A stretch of 8,918 bases of DNA from an uncultured Chlamydiae bacterium (GCA_945957075.1 CAMFJP010000052.1:1-8918), one strand, 5' to 3'; positions 1 through 7,956 are shown, counted from the first letter of the stretch. The notes: a model not told the origin generated them from the letters alone. Program-made: numbers and translations.

Positions 1-62
1 GGGTTTAAAGCTGCTCAAAAATCACAAGCGTTACCAAGCAAAGCGAGTTATGCAATAGGTTT
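1..62 (-). mobile_element. Partial palindromic MITE-like element (copy D), cut by window edge
   Basis: This is one arm of the repeat family also found at 5749-6075 and 8003-8164. The stretch from gggtttaaagctgctcaaaa to gttatgcaataggttt matches the reverse complement of the left arm of those copies. The copy is therefore in the opposite orientation, and the rest lies outside the window. Its terminal 16 bases (47-62) differ from the consensus GTTATGCAAGAGGTCT at two positions. The uvrA stop codon (48-50) and its last four sense codons lie inside this end. Confidence 0.82.
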
Positions 63-3000
63 ATTTTTAATATAGTTGATAGGGCCGAAAGATACAAGGG
101 AGCCTCCATCTGGGCCGGCGCCGGGTCCTAAAACGAAATGATAATCTGCTTGATGCAAGAATTCCTCATTGTGTTCAATGCAAACGACTGTATGTCCACT
201 ATCTACAAGACGATGGAATAGGGGTAGGATTTTGGCAATATCGTCGATGTGCAGTCCCTGGGTGGGTTCGTCAAAAAGGTATAGGGTGGGTTCCATGCGG
301 GGTTTGGCAAGTTCCTTGGCGATCTGCAGGCGCAGAGCTTCGCCAGAAGCTAGAGTCTGCAGTTCTTGGCAAAGAGGCAAATAGCCAAGGCCTGTTTCTA
401 TCAATGCATCAAAAAGGCGTACAAGTTTTCTATGCGGGGGCAAAAAGGCCTTTGCCTCTTCTACCGTGAGCTGCAAAAGGGCGCCAAGGTGCTTGTCTTT
501 ATAAAACACCTCTAGAGACAGAGGGGTTAAGCGGAATCCTTTACAGGCATCGCATAGTGTGCGCGTTGGAGGTAAAAAATAAAAATCGATATCGATATGT
601 CCTTTCCCAGCGCACTTTGTACACATGCCGTCTTTGTGGTTATAACTAAAGTTTGCAGGCCGCAGGCCTTTGGCTTGGGCGATCGGCAGCTCTGAAAAAA
701 AGAGGCGAAGGGGGGTCAGGATCTCCATGTAGGTTGCGATATCGGACCGGCTGCTATACCCTCCTCTATGAGGCTCTACAAGAAGGCTGCCCTCTTTTTC
801 AGCAAGATAACTCATAAGTGTTGTCTTTCCAGATCCCGAAACCCCACAAATGCAAGAAAAAACTCCTAAAGGAAATGTGATCTTCAAGTTTTTTAAATTA
901 TGGCGTTTCATGTTCTTGATGGTGAAAAATCCGGAAGGGGTGCGAGTCGATGTTTTTGGAGGAAGGGTCTTTTTTCCACTAAGATAAGCCCCTGTTAGCG
1001 AGCGTGTGCTGGATTCTAGCTGAGCTGGGGTTCCCTCGGCGATAAGATATCCGCCAGACTTTCCTCCTGAGGGACCAAGTTCAACAAGGCGGTCTGCAAG
1101 ACGGAGGGTGCTTAGGTTGTGCTCTACAAGGACCAGGGTATTGCCCTGCTGTTTTAGATGCCTTAGGGCACTGTGTAATGGAATGAGGTCTTGGGGGTGG
1201 AGGCCGCAAGAGGGCTCTTCTAAAACATACAGGCACCCTGTAAGGCCTGTTCCCAATTGTCTTGCAAGGTGAATGCGTTGCATTTCTCCGCTGCTTAAAG
1301 TAGATGCTGTCCTTTGAGTGGATAGGTAGCCAAGGCCTAAAAGGAGAAGTAGATCGATGCGGTGCAAAAGAGCTCTTTTTGCCTCTTCTAGGAAGGAGGG
1401 AGGGCTAAGGGCTATCAAAAAGGTATGGAGCTCTTGCAAAGAGAGGTTAACTACATCGACAATGCTGTAGCTTCCTATCCGCACAGATCGCGCAAGGGGG
1501 CTAAGTCTAGATCCCAAACAGGTTGAACATCCAAGTCCTTCGCATGCTGGGCACATGCCAGATGGGGTGTTAAAGGAAAAGGTGTGGGGGGTGATGGGGG
1601 GGATTTTTTCTCCAAAACCGAGTGCAAAGTGAAGGTCTTTTTTGCCTGTGTCTACAACTACCCTACCTCCAGAAAGGGCAAGAGCTGCTGTCAACGCTTC
1701 ATAGAGCCTTTTTTCAGACCGAGCAGCTACTCTATCGATAACAAGGAGGGTTTCATCCGTGGGGATGTCTCTGAGCTCAACGTAGGCGCCAGCTATCCGG
1801 GCTCGGACAAAGCCTGGGGGGAAGGGAGGGCGCATGGGGGCCAAGATGGAGAGGGTTTCTGTATATGTTTTTAACTCTTCAAAAATGGTCTCTTGGGTGA
1901 TTGCTACAAGTGGTTTGCCTGTTTTTTCGCAATAAGGAACTCCCATGTGCGCAAACAGAATGCGCAGGTAATCATATATTTCTGTTATTGTGCCGAGTGT
2001 GCTTCTTGAATTTGCACCAAAAGGCTTTTTTTCTATACAAACGTCAGCTGACAACCACTCTATTCTGTCAAAGGAGGGCTTTGGCATTTTGCTAATAAAC
2101 TGCCGCGCAAAAAGAGGGAGGGCTTCGATGTAGCGTCTTTGTCCCTCAGCATATAAGGTGTGAAATGCAAGAGAGCTTTTTCCTGAGCCGGAAGGGCCGG
2201 TGAGCGCTGTAATTGCATGCAAAGGGATGTTTAAGGATAGGTTTTTTAAATGATTTTCCCGGGCGCCTTCAATCACGATTTGGGTAGGAGAAGATGCTAA
2301 TGGATGTGCGGGGGCAGATGTGCTGCCTGCATGAAGAGCTCTTGCAGTTGGGGTGTCTTGTTCTATTAATTGCTTTGGGGTTCCTGAAAATAAAAGCTCT
2401 CCACCCATAGAACCGCCTGAAGGGCCAAGTTCAAAAATCCAATCGGCATGGCGCACAAGGTCCATATTGTGCTCTATAACAAGAACTGTATTTCCTTTAT
2501 CTACTAGGGCGTGCAATATAGAAAGGAGTTTTTTGACATCGCTGAGATGCAGTCCTGTGGTGGGCTCATCAAGGAGATAAAAGGTGTGTCCACTGTGGGG
2601 TTTGGCAAGTTCTCTTGCGAGTTTGATGCGCTGGGCCTCCCCCCCTGAGAGGGTGGGTGACGGCTGTCCAAGGGTAAGATAGCCAAGTCCAAGCTGGGAA
2701 AGCACCTGAAGAGGCGCTGTAATGGAGCTAGGTAAAAAAGATAAGGCTTCATCGATTGTCATAGTAAGGACATCGTGAATGTTTTTACCTTTGTAGGTAA
2801 TACCCAGGATCTCTTTGTCAAAACGCATGCCCTGGCACTGCGAACACATGACAAAGGCATCTTCCATAAAATCCATGTCTATGCGGACCATGCCTATCCC
2901 GTGACATTTGGGACAGCTGCCCTCTTTCACGTTAAAGCTAAAAGCACTAGCGTCAAAACCACAAGCTCTGGCCTCTGGGAGCTCTGCAAACAGAGCCCGG

Positions 3001-5072
3001 ATGCCATCAAAAGCTTTGGTATAGGTGGCTGGATTAGAGCGCGGGGTTCTTCCAATCGGGCTTTGGTCAATTGCAAGGACGCTCTCTATATCCTCAAAAC
3101 CTTTTAAGGAGATGTAAGGACCAGATGGCAGATGGTGTCCGTCGACATGGCGGGCAAGAGCTGGATAGAGTGTTTCGGTAACAAGAGAGGACTTACCAGA
3201 TCCTGAAACGCCAACTGCTGCAACAAATCTGCCTAAAGGGACTTTCAGCGTGATATTTTTTAAATTATGAAGGGTAGCTCCCTTTAAAGTGAGGTGTTTT
3301 TTTGTAGGGGGCCGCCGAGAACAAAGGTTTTCTATAGAGTCTCTTTGTATAAGGTGCTGCGCTGTTAAAGACTCCTTGCACTCTAAAAGGCCTGCAAAGG
3401 ATCCTGTATAGATGATTTTGCCACCATAGATTCCAGCGCCTGGACCCACATCGACAATGTGGTCTGCCGCGGCCATGACATCGGGATCGTGTTCAACAAC
3501 AATGACGCGGCTTCCTGTCTGCTGGAGCTCTCGAAAGGTGTGGATGAGCATCTGTGTGTCTTTAGGGTGCAGGCCAATGGATGGTTCATCAAGAATATAG
3601 GTTGTCCCGACAAGGCCAGAGCAAATATGGGATGCTAGCTGTACGCGCTGCATCTCTCCTCCAGACAAGGTGGGCTGTGTCCTAGACAAGCTAAGGTAAT
3701 GAAGTCCAACTTGCATCAAAAAGCGTATTCTTCTACGTATTTCATACAGAATGTCCTCTACCCAGGGGATATCTATCGAGTCACATAACTGCTTTAAGCT
3801 GTCGATTGGAAGGTGTGTATACTCGGCAATGGTTTTTCCTTGCAGTGTTGCAGAGGAGGGGTAAGGACGCAGCCGGCTTCCTTTGCAGGATGGGCAGAGC
3901 ATTTCTTTAAAGTAATGGGAAAAGTTTTTTTTGTAAGAGGCGCTTTTTGCCTGTTCGTATCTTTGCCTTGCCTCGTGCAAGGCTCCGCGCCACTCTACGC
4001 GATCTTGCCATGTTTTTCCTGTCTTCTGATGAACAAAATGCATGTGCGTCCATCGGTTTTCTGTACCATACAAAAAGACATGCTGTGCCTCTTTGGAAAG
4101 AGTATGCCAGGGGGCATGGACATCAAAGTGGTAGAGTCTGGCAAGGTTATCGTAAATGTTACCGTGTCTTACGGTATTGTAGGGCACCGCAATTTTACAA
4201 GCTCCCTCTGCAATACTTAACGTTTCGTCAATACATACGCTAAGATCAAAATCCTGGGCTCTACCAAGTCCATGGCAATGCAAGCACATGCCATCTGGGT
4301 GATTAAAAGAAAAATCTTGGGGCTCCAGGGGGGGGTATGAAATGCCAGAGCGCGGGGAGTAGGCCTCTTTAGAATAAAAAAATGCCTCGCCTGTGTCTAT
4401 ACGGATAACACGCATAACCCCAAGCCCCTTCTCTAGAGCTTTTGTCACAGCTTCGACAATACGGGATCCTGGCTCCATAATCAGTCTATCGACAACAAGC
4501 TCTATTTTATCCCCTTTAATATCTGTAGTTTCTGTAAGTTCGTATAAAACACCGTCTATGAGAGCTCGTGTAAACCCTTGTCTTAAAGCAGTCTCCAAAT
4601 CCCCTTTATAGGGACTTAGAAAGAGCATGCGGGTACCTTCAGGGATTTTTTTTATGATGCTAGCTGTAATATGTGCGACGCTTTGAGGCTCAACAGGCTC
4701 CCCACTAATTGGGCAATGGGGCAAGGCAGCTTTAGAAAAAAGAAGGCGCAAAAAATCATAAATCCCGGTAATCGTCCCAACAGTTGACCGAACGCCCCCG
4801 CCTAGGGTTTTTTGCTCAATGGCAATGACAGGCCCTATCCCCTCAATAGATTCGACATCGGGCTTTGGAAAAGAGCCCATATGGCGTCTAGCATGCAAAG
4901 AGAGAGACTCAATATAGCGTCTTTGCCCTTCCATGTAGATAGTATCAAATACAAGAGAGGATTTTCCCGATCCGGAGACTCCTGTAAATACGATGAGCTG
5001 ATTGGGTTCAAGCTCAAGGTCAACCTTTTTGAGGTTGTGCGTGTGAGCACCTTTAATGATGAGACGCTGCAT
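48..5072 (-). CDS. uvrA: Giant tandem-duplicated UvrA, excinuclease ABC subunit A
   Basis: UvrA is the DNA-damage sensor ATPase of nucleotide excision repair; it loads UvrB on lesions. This 1674-residue protein is two UvrA units joined head to tail, with four ABC modules; ordinary UvrA is about 940 residues and chlamydial UvrA is known to be about 1780. Walker A motifs lie near residues 31, 621, 959 and 1410. Signatures are LSGGE near 469 and 808, LSSGE near 1259 and LASGE near 1574. Walker B motifs lie near 492, 832, 1282 (LEEPS, Asp to Glu) and 1598. Zinc CxxC pairs are intact in modules 2 (720/743) and 4 (1484/1507), while modules 1 and 3 lack the usual first pair. The start at 5072 is chosen because MQRLIIKGAHTHNLK aligns with UvrA N-termini; an upstream ATG at 5147 would add 25 residues encoded over the truA end. 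It overlaps truA by 20 nt behind a weak SD-like AGAG. The last codons and the stop come from repeat copy D. Confidence 0.96.
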   Translation of the reverse strand: MQRLIIKGAHTHNLKKVDLELEPNQLIVFTGVSGSGKSSLVFDTIYMEGQRRYIESLSLHARRHMGSFPKPDVESIEGIGPVIAIEQKTLGGGVRSTVGTITGIYDFLRLLFSKAALPHCPISGEPVEPQSVAHITASIIKKIPEGTRMLFLSPYKGDLETALRQGFTRALIDGVLYELTETTDIKGDKIELVVDRLIMEPGSRIVEAVTKALEKGLGVMRVIRIDTGEAFFYSKEAYSPRSGISYPPLEPQDFSFNHPDGMCLHCHGLGRAQDFDLSVCIDETLSIAEGACKIAVPYNTVRHGNIYDNLARLYHFDVHAPWHTLSKEAQHVFLYGTENRWTHMHFVHQKTGKTWQDRVEWRGALHEARQRYEQAKSASYKKNFSHYFKEMLCPSCKGSRLRPYPSSATLQGKTIAEYTHLPIDSLKQLCDSIDIPWVEDILYEIRRRIRFLMQVGLHYLSLSRTQPTLSGGEMQRVQLASHICSGLVGTTYILDEPSIGLHPKDTQMLIHTFRELQQTGSRVIVVEHDPDVMAAADHIVDVGPGAGIYGGKIIYTGSFAGLLECKESLTAQHLIQRDSIENLCSRRPPTKKHLTLKGATLHNLKNITLKVPLGRFVAAVGVSGSGKSSLVTETLYPALARHVDGHHLPSGPYISLKGFEDIESVLAIDQSPIGRTPRSNPATYTKAFDGIRALFAELPEARACGFDASAFSFNVKEGSCPKCHGIGMVRIDMDFMEDAFVMCSQCQGMRFDKEILGITYKGKNIHDVLTMTIDEALSFLPSSITAPLQVLSQLGLGYLTLGQPSPTLSGGEAQRIKLARELAKPHSGHTFYLLDEPTTGLHLSDVKKLLSILHALVDKGNTVLVIEHNMDLVRHADWIFELGPSGGSMGGELLFSGTPKQLIEQDTPTARALHAGSTSAPAHPLASSPTQIVIEGARENHLKNLSLNIPLHAITALTGPSGSGKSSLAFHTLYAEGQRRYIEALPLFARQFISKMPKPSFDRIEWLSADVCIEKKPFGANSRSTLGTITEIYDYLRILFAHMGVPYCEKTGKPLVAITQETIFEELKTYTETLSILAPMRPPFPPGFVRARIAGAYVELRDIPTDETLLVIDRVAARSEKRLYEALTAALALSGGRVVVDTGKKDLHFALGFGEKIPPITPHTFSFNTPSGMCPACEGLGCSTCLGSRLSPLARSVRIGSYSIVDVVNLSLQELHTFLIALSPPSFLEEAKRALLHRIDLLLLLGLGYLSTQRTASTLSSGEMQRIHLARQLGTGLTGCLYVLEEPSCGLHPQDLIPLHSALRHLKQQGNTLVLVEHNLSTLRLADRLVELGPSGGKSGGYLIAEGTPAQLESSTRSLTGAYLSGKKTLPPKTSTRTPSGFFTIKNMKRHNLKNLKITFPLGVFSCICGVSGSGKTTLMSYLAEKEGSLLVEPHRGGYSSRSDIATYMEILTPLRLFFSELPIAQAKGLRPANFSYNHKDGMCTKCAGKGHIDIDFYFLPPTRTLCDACKGFRLTPLSLEVFYKDKHLGALLQLTVEEAKAFLPPHRKLVRLFDALIETGLGYLPLCQELQTLASGEALRLQIAKELAKPRMEPTLYLFDEPTQGLHIDDIAKILPLFHRLVDSGHTVVCIEHNEEFLHQADYHFVLGPGAGPDGGSLVSFGPINYIKNKPIA

Positions 5073-6081
5073 AAAAAACTCTGTGAAGGTGTAGGCCGTG
5101 CGCTGGAGCGCACATTCTGCCAGCTGTTCCCTTGCCGGCATATACAATTCTTCCTACTAAATTGCGCACCATTTTATAGAGAAAGCGGTTTCCTGTCACA
5201 GTAATACATAGACGACCTTCTGGTAATACATGGCATGTGCAGTCATCGATATGACATACAAAATCTTTTCTTGTCTCTCTTCTGCCAGCAAGCTCTGAAA
5301 AATCCTTAGTACCTATAAATTCGTGTGCCTTCTTTTCCATTGCAAATAGGCATAATGTCCCTGGATAGTGCCAAGACACGTGACGGTAGATGGGCAGTTG
5401 AATAGCAGATGTGCACACATAGTAGCGATATTCTTTTTTATGCGCTGAAAGGGTGGGATGAAAATCGTCTGGCATCTGGTGCATTTCCAGAATGCGTATC
5501 GAGTCTGGCAGCACTTCATTACATGCAGCATGAAAACTATTTATATCTTGAGGTGGCAAATGGACATTAATCACCTGACCTTGAGCATGTACGCCCCTAT
5601 CGGTACGGCTAGCCGCTTGGATCTTGGGCCTCTCTCCTGTTACCGCAAAGATAGCCTCTTCAAGCGCTTCCTCAATACTTGGGCCCATCCTGGTCTTTTG
5701 CCACCCAAAATAGCCTGTCCCCTCATAGGCCACAATCGCTTTAATATTAGACCTCTTTTGAAACTTGCTTTGTTTGAAAAAACTGATGGTTTTTGTGCAA
5801 CTGCGATACAGGATTTTTCGGCAATATGGGGACATATTGCCGAAAAATCCTGTATCGCAGTTGCCAAAAAACACAGTTTTAGCAAATAGACTTCTTGCAT
5901 AACTCGCTTTGCTTGGCAGCGCTGATGATTTTTGAGCAGCTTTAAACCCAAATTTCGAGGTAATATGGGGACATATTGCCGAGAAATTTGGGTTTAAAGC
6001 TGCCAAAAAGCGCGGTGCTACCAAACAAATGGAGTTACGCAAGATGTCTAATAAATGAAGTTTCAAAAGAGGTCTATTCAT
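5053..6081 (-). CDS. truA: tRNA pseudouridine(38-40) synthase TruA, N-terminus interrupted in frame by nested repeats
   Basis: TruA isomerises uridine to pseudouridine at positions 38-40 of the tRNA anticodon arm. The TruA-like part begins IKAIVAYEGTGYFGWQ (residue 113) and carries the catalytic motif SRTDRGVHAQG, then EYRYYV and the C-terminal NRFLYKMVRNLVGRIV and APAHGL segments. The frame opens at ATG 6081, 6 nt after the marC stop. Residues 3-112 are encoded entirely by two nested palindromic elements plus one target-site duplication (330 bp). Excising them gives a 232-residue protein starting MNIKAIVAYEG, which fits TruA N-termini, so ATG 6081 is the ancestral start. The expressed start today is uncertain: ATG 6081 with a 110-residue extension, or reinitiation at ATT 5745 behind the repeat-borne AAGAGG. 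About 18-20 residues usual between VGRIVYAGKG and the APAHGL motif also seem to be missing, so activity is not assured. Confidence 0.9.
   Translation of the reverse strand: MNRPLLKLHLLDILRNSICLVAPRFLAALNPNFSAICPHITSKFGFKAAQKSSALPSKASYARSLFAKTVFFGNCDTGFFGNMSPYCRKILYRSCTKTISFFKQSKFQKRSNIKAIVAYEGTGYFGWQKTRMGPSIEEALEEAIFAVTGERPKIQAASRTDRGVHAQGQVINVHLPPQDINSFHAACNEVLPDSIRILEMHQMPDDFHPTLSAHKKEYRYYVCTSAIQLPIYRHVSWHYPGTLCLFAMEKKAHEFIGTKDFSELAGRRETRKDFVCHIDDCTCHVLPEGRLCITVTGNRFLYKMVRNLVGRIVYAGKGTAGRMCAPAHGLHLHRVFYAASHH
5743..5757 (-). promoter_or_regulatory. Repeat-donated Shine-Dalgarno (AAGAGG) before a possible ATT start in truA
   Basis: On the minus strand the outer element ends AAGAGGTCT, followed by AAT ATT AAA GCG. 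AAGAGG (5757-5752) stands 6 nt before ATT (5745-5743), the first codon after the insertion that belongs to native TruA. ATT is a rare but real initiation codon (known for infC). Start here would give a 230-residue TruA free of repeat-encoded residues. This is inference; no ATG, GTG or TTG lies at suitable spacing in this frame. Confidence 0.35.
5797..5864. repeat. Perfect 32-bp hairpin at the core of element A
   Basis: The arm at 5797-5828 is exactly complementary to the arm at 5833-5864, with the 4-nt loop GGGA between them. The stem top, CGGCAATATG/CATATTGCCG, is close to that of the other copies, but most of the lower stem sequence differs while pairing stays perfect. No T-run follows on either strand, so it does not look like an intrinsic terminator. 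In truA mRNA it would form a very stable structure. Confidence 0.92.
5888..6049. mobile_element. Palindromic MITE-like element B, nested inside element A
   Basis: This 162-bp element has ends AGACTTCTTGCATAAC and GTTACGCAAGATGTCT, and the same length and internal layout as the copy at 8003-8164. It is flanked by AAT on both sides (5885-5887 and 6050-6052), matching a 3-bp target duplication. Removing it with one AAT restores the right arm of the outer element. It therefore inserted after A did. In the truA frame it is read without a stop. Confidence 0.85.
5936..6003. repeat. 32-bp hairpin at the core of element B
   Basis: The arm at 5936-5967 pairs with the arm at 5972-6003 around the loop GGGA, with three mismatches near the loop. 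The lower stem starts GCAGCTTTAAACCCAAATTT and is shared, with one paired substitution, by the copy at 8051-8118. Confidence 0.9.
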
Positions 6082-6087
6082 AGATCA

Positions 6088-6687
6088 TTACATAACATGT
6101 AAATTCCAGCCTTTAAGAAACATTTGAACAGCAATCATGGTCAAAATAAGACCCATCAGCCGCTCACAGGCTGTAATGCCACGAGATCCAAGCAATTTTG
6201 TAATCCACGAAGAGGAAAGCAATACAGCAAGCGATGCTGCCCAAGCAAGGACAATCGCTATCAACGTGACCCATACTCTGGGCTCTTGCCGAGCATAGAG
6301 CATGACAGCTGCAAGGACAGCGGGACCTGCTGTCAAAGGAATCGCCAAAGGAACAATAAAAGGCTCTCTTTCGTGCACATGCTCTTCGGCCACATCGCGC
6401 GCTGTTGGAAAGACCATCTTAATGGCAATGAGAAAGAGGATGATCCCCCCTGCAATTAAAATCGCCTCCTGCGAGACGCCAATTAAAGAGAGGATAGGAT
6501 CCCCTAAAAAGTAAAAAAATAAAATCACACCCAGGGAAATTAAAAGTTCCCTGATAATAATAGAACGCCTTTTTCGAGAGGGTAGCTTATGCATAATGAC
6601 AACAAACATCGGAATATTGCCAATCGAATCTAAAAGAATAAATAGTGAAAAAGCCATAGAAAATACGGCAAGCATATCATTACTCAT
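6088..6687 (-). CDS. MarC-family integral membrane protein
   Basis: This 199-residue protein matches the MarC/YhgN/YchE family in length and layout, with six hydrophobic segments at about residues 5-30, 42-66, 71-93, 110-132, 138-160 and 171-193. Family-like motifs are DSIGNIPMFVV in the first segment and PLAIPLTAGPAVLAAVM at the start of the second half. It should sit in the inner membrane; the biochemical role of the family is unsettled, and the old link to multiple antibiotic resistance was not upheld. The ATG at 6687 overlaps the end of the upstream phospholipase-like gene by 8 nt. A good SD (AGAGAGG) lies 7 nt before it, so translation is probably coupled. Its stop is 6 nt before the ancestral truA start, placing both in one transcript. 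Confidence 0.88.
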   Translation of the reverse strand: MSNDMLAVFSMAFSLFILLDSIGNIPMFVVIMHKLPSRKRRSIIIRELLISLGVILFFYFLGDPILSLIGVSQEAILIAGGIILFLIAIKMVFPTARDVAEEHVHEREPFIVPLAIPLTAGPAVLAAVMLYARQEPRVWVTLIAIVLAWAASLAVLLSSSWITKLLGSRGITACERLMGLILTMIAVQMFLKGWNLHVM

Positions 6688-7699
6688 AAAGAGCCTCTCT
6701 TCTTATTGTCTTACAGAGCGCATCCATCCAGGCAATTTTTGCCTCAGGCAAATCCATTATTAGAAAAAGATCCCGATTTTTAGCAAATGCAAATCGCGTC
6801 CAATTCGCAGAACCTGCCACAAGAATACGGCGATCGACATAGACCCACTTGTGATGCAAAAGGGACTCTCCTTGACTCAAATACAAAAAAATCCCTGCCT
6901 GTTTTAGCCTTTCCGCAGCCGCCTTGCTCGATCCCAAAGAGGTATAAAAATCAAGCGCCACCTCCACGTGAACGCCTCGGTTATGGGCTCTAATAAGGGC
7001 ATCGATTAAATCAGGGTGCGTGAGGGTAAACATGGCAAGAAATAGGGCGCTGTTTGCGCTATCTATAACACCGAGTAGCCGCCGCAAGGCCAGGCCTTTC
7101 TTATCAGGCAATTGCCATATTTCACAGAAGTGATCGTGAATCACATCACAGGCATAAGACTCCCCCCGTTTTAAAGCCTCTGCAAGACATGGACTATGTA
7201 GTCCGATGACAAAATTATCGTGCATATGCAAAGAGGGGGTTGTCATATTGGCAGAACCTAGAAACACTAACTGATCATCTATAATCAAAAGTTTTTGATG
7301 CATCAACCCAGCGCCTGTAAATGGGCGCGCATGCACTATATCAGGTAATAATTTTTTAACATTGCACGAAGCCTTTTTATCATACACCAAATCAACATGG
7401 ACACCAGCGCGCGCCACATCCCCTAAAGTGCTTAAAAGCTCGGGATCGGTTAGGCCGTACATATACAAAAGCAAAGAATGCTGCGCACTGCGCATGATAC
7501 GAGAGAACAGGGTTTTAAAATAGACGCCCTGGCGATTGGCATAAAAGACAAGAGGAGAAACAGGTGAGGGTATTTCTACAAATACCGTCTTGCTTACGGC
7601 ATAAAAAAAACCGCAAGCAAGTACTGCTAAAACAAAAAAGAAGAAAAAATACTTAGATCTTTTCACCTGCAGCGCGCATAGAACGCACAACAGCTGCAA
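6680..7699 (-). CDS. Membrane-anchored phospholipase D-superfamily protein with two HKD motifs
   Basis: This protein has up to 339 residues and two complete HKD motifs: HQKLLIIDD (H134, K136, D141) followed by GSAN, and HHKWVYVD (H282, K284, D289) followed by GSAN. Two HKD half-sites in one chain form one active site using a covalent phosphohistidine. Substrates in the superfamily range from phospholipids and cardiolipin to nucleic acid, and none can be assigned here. One hydrophobic segment (about 17-35) near the N-terminus suggests a signal anchor, with the catalytic part facing the periplasm. The start is uncertain: ATG 7699 overlaps rpmB by 47 nt, whereas GTG 7666 overlaps by 14 nt and keeps the basic VKRSK stretch before the anchor; I slightly favour GTG. 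As I recall, Chlamydia trachomatis also has a PLD-family gene close to rpmB, which suggests old synteny. Confidence 0.88.
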   Translation of the reverse strand: MQLLCVLCALQVKRSKYFFFFFVLAVLACGFFYAVSKTVFVEIPSPVSPLVFYANRQGVYFKTLFSRIMRSAQHSLLLYMYGLTDPELLSTLGDVARAGVHVDLVYDKKASCNVKKLLPDIVHARPFTGAGLMHQKLLIIDDQLVFLGSANMTTPSLHMHDNFVIGLHSPCLAEALKRGESYACDVIHDHFCEIWQLPDKKGLALRRLLGVIDSANSALFLAMFTLTHPDLIDALIRAHNRGVHVEVALDFYTSLGSSKAAAERLKQAGIFLYLSQGESLLHHKWVYVDRRILVAGSANWTRFAFAKNRDLFLIMDLPEAKIAWMDALCKTIRREALYE

Positions 7700-7928
7700 G
7701 ACCTAGTCTATCTATCGTACGCAAAGCGCCTGTTGTCAATCTGAGGGTAATAAAACGATTTTCTTCTGCAAACCACAATCTTTTCTTCACAAGATTGGGT
7801 AAAAAACGGCGTCTTGTGATCCCTGTGACCTTTAAACCCACGCCCTTTTTCTTTTTCGCAATACCACGAATGGCATAGCTATTGCCGGTGACTGGCACCT
7901 TGCCGGTAACTTGACATCTTCTGGACAT
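7653..7928 (-). CDS. rpmB: 50S ribosomal protein L28
   Basis: L28 is a small basic protein of the large ribosomal subunit. The 91-residue product starts MSRRCQVTGKVPVTGNSYAI and contains the lysine-rich KKKKGVGLKVTG and the RRRFLPNLVKKRLW region, as in chlamydial L28. ATG 7928 is chosen because the frame upstream (to 7985) adds residues unlike L28 and because MSRRC matches the family start. GGGAG lies about 10 nt upstream as a loosely spaced SD. It is the first gene of the minus-strand run, and its 3' end overlaps the phospholipase-like gene, so transcription should continue into it. Confidence 0.95.
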   Translation of the reverse strand: MSRRCQVTGKVPVTGNSYAIRGIAKKKKGVGLKVTGITRRRFLPNLVKKRLWFAEENRFITLRLTTGALRTIDRLGLAAVVRSMRAAGEKI

Positions 7929-7956
7929 AAATACATCGCTCCCATTGATGGGTGCA

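Larger units (their letters stand above)
5749..6075. mobile_element. Composite palindromic MITE-like insertion: outer element A, split by element B
   Basis: The ends are a perfect 18-bp inverted repeat, AGACCTCTTTTGAAACTT at 5749-5766 and its complement at 6058-6075. The insertion is flanked by an ATT direct repeat (5746-5748 and 6076-6078), read as a 3-bp target duplication. Without the inner element (5888-6049) and its AAT duplication, A is 165 bp. Its reconstructed right arm then lines up with its left arm without gaps in this region. It encodes no transposase, so movement would need an enzyme from elsewhere. Including the duplication, the whole insertion is 330 bp, a multiple of three. 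Confidence 0.85.

Noticed and set aside
3813..4220. Plus-strand frame of 135 codons within uvrA
   Set aside because: It is antisense to a strongly conserved UvrA region and shows no family features; it and the other plus-strand frames under uvrA look like chance openings.
48..5072. Two separate uvrA genes or an assembly duplication
   Set aside because: The frame is continuous across all four modules and the two halves have clearly diverged. Fused tandem UvrA is known in chlamydiae.
5797..5864. Perfect hairpin as an intrinsic terminator
   Set aside because: No run of T follows the stem on either strand, and it lies inside an open truA frame; the same holds for the hairpins at 5936-6003 and 8051-8118.
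5749..6075. CRISPR-like repeat array
   Set aside because: The repeats are palindromic mobile-type units, one nested in another, with no regular spacers.
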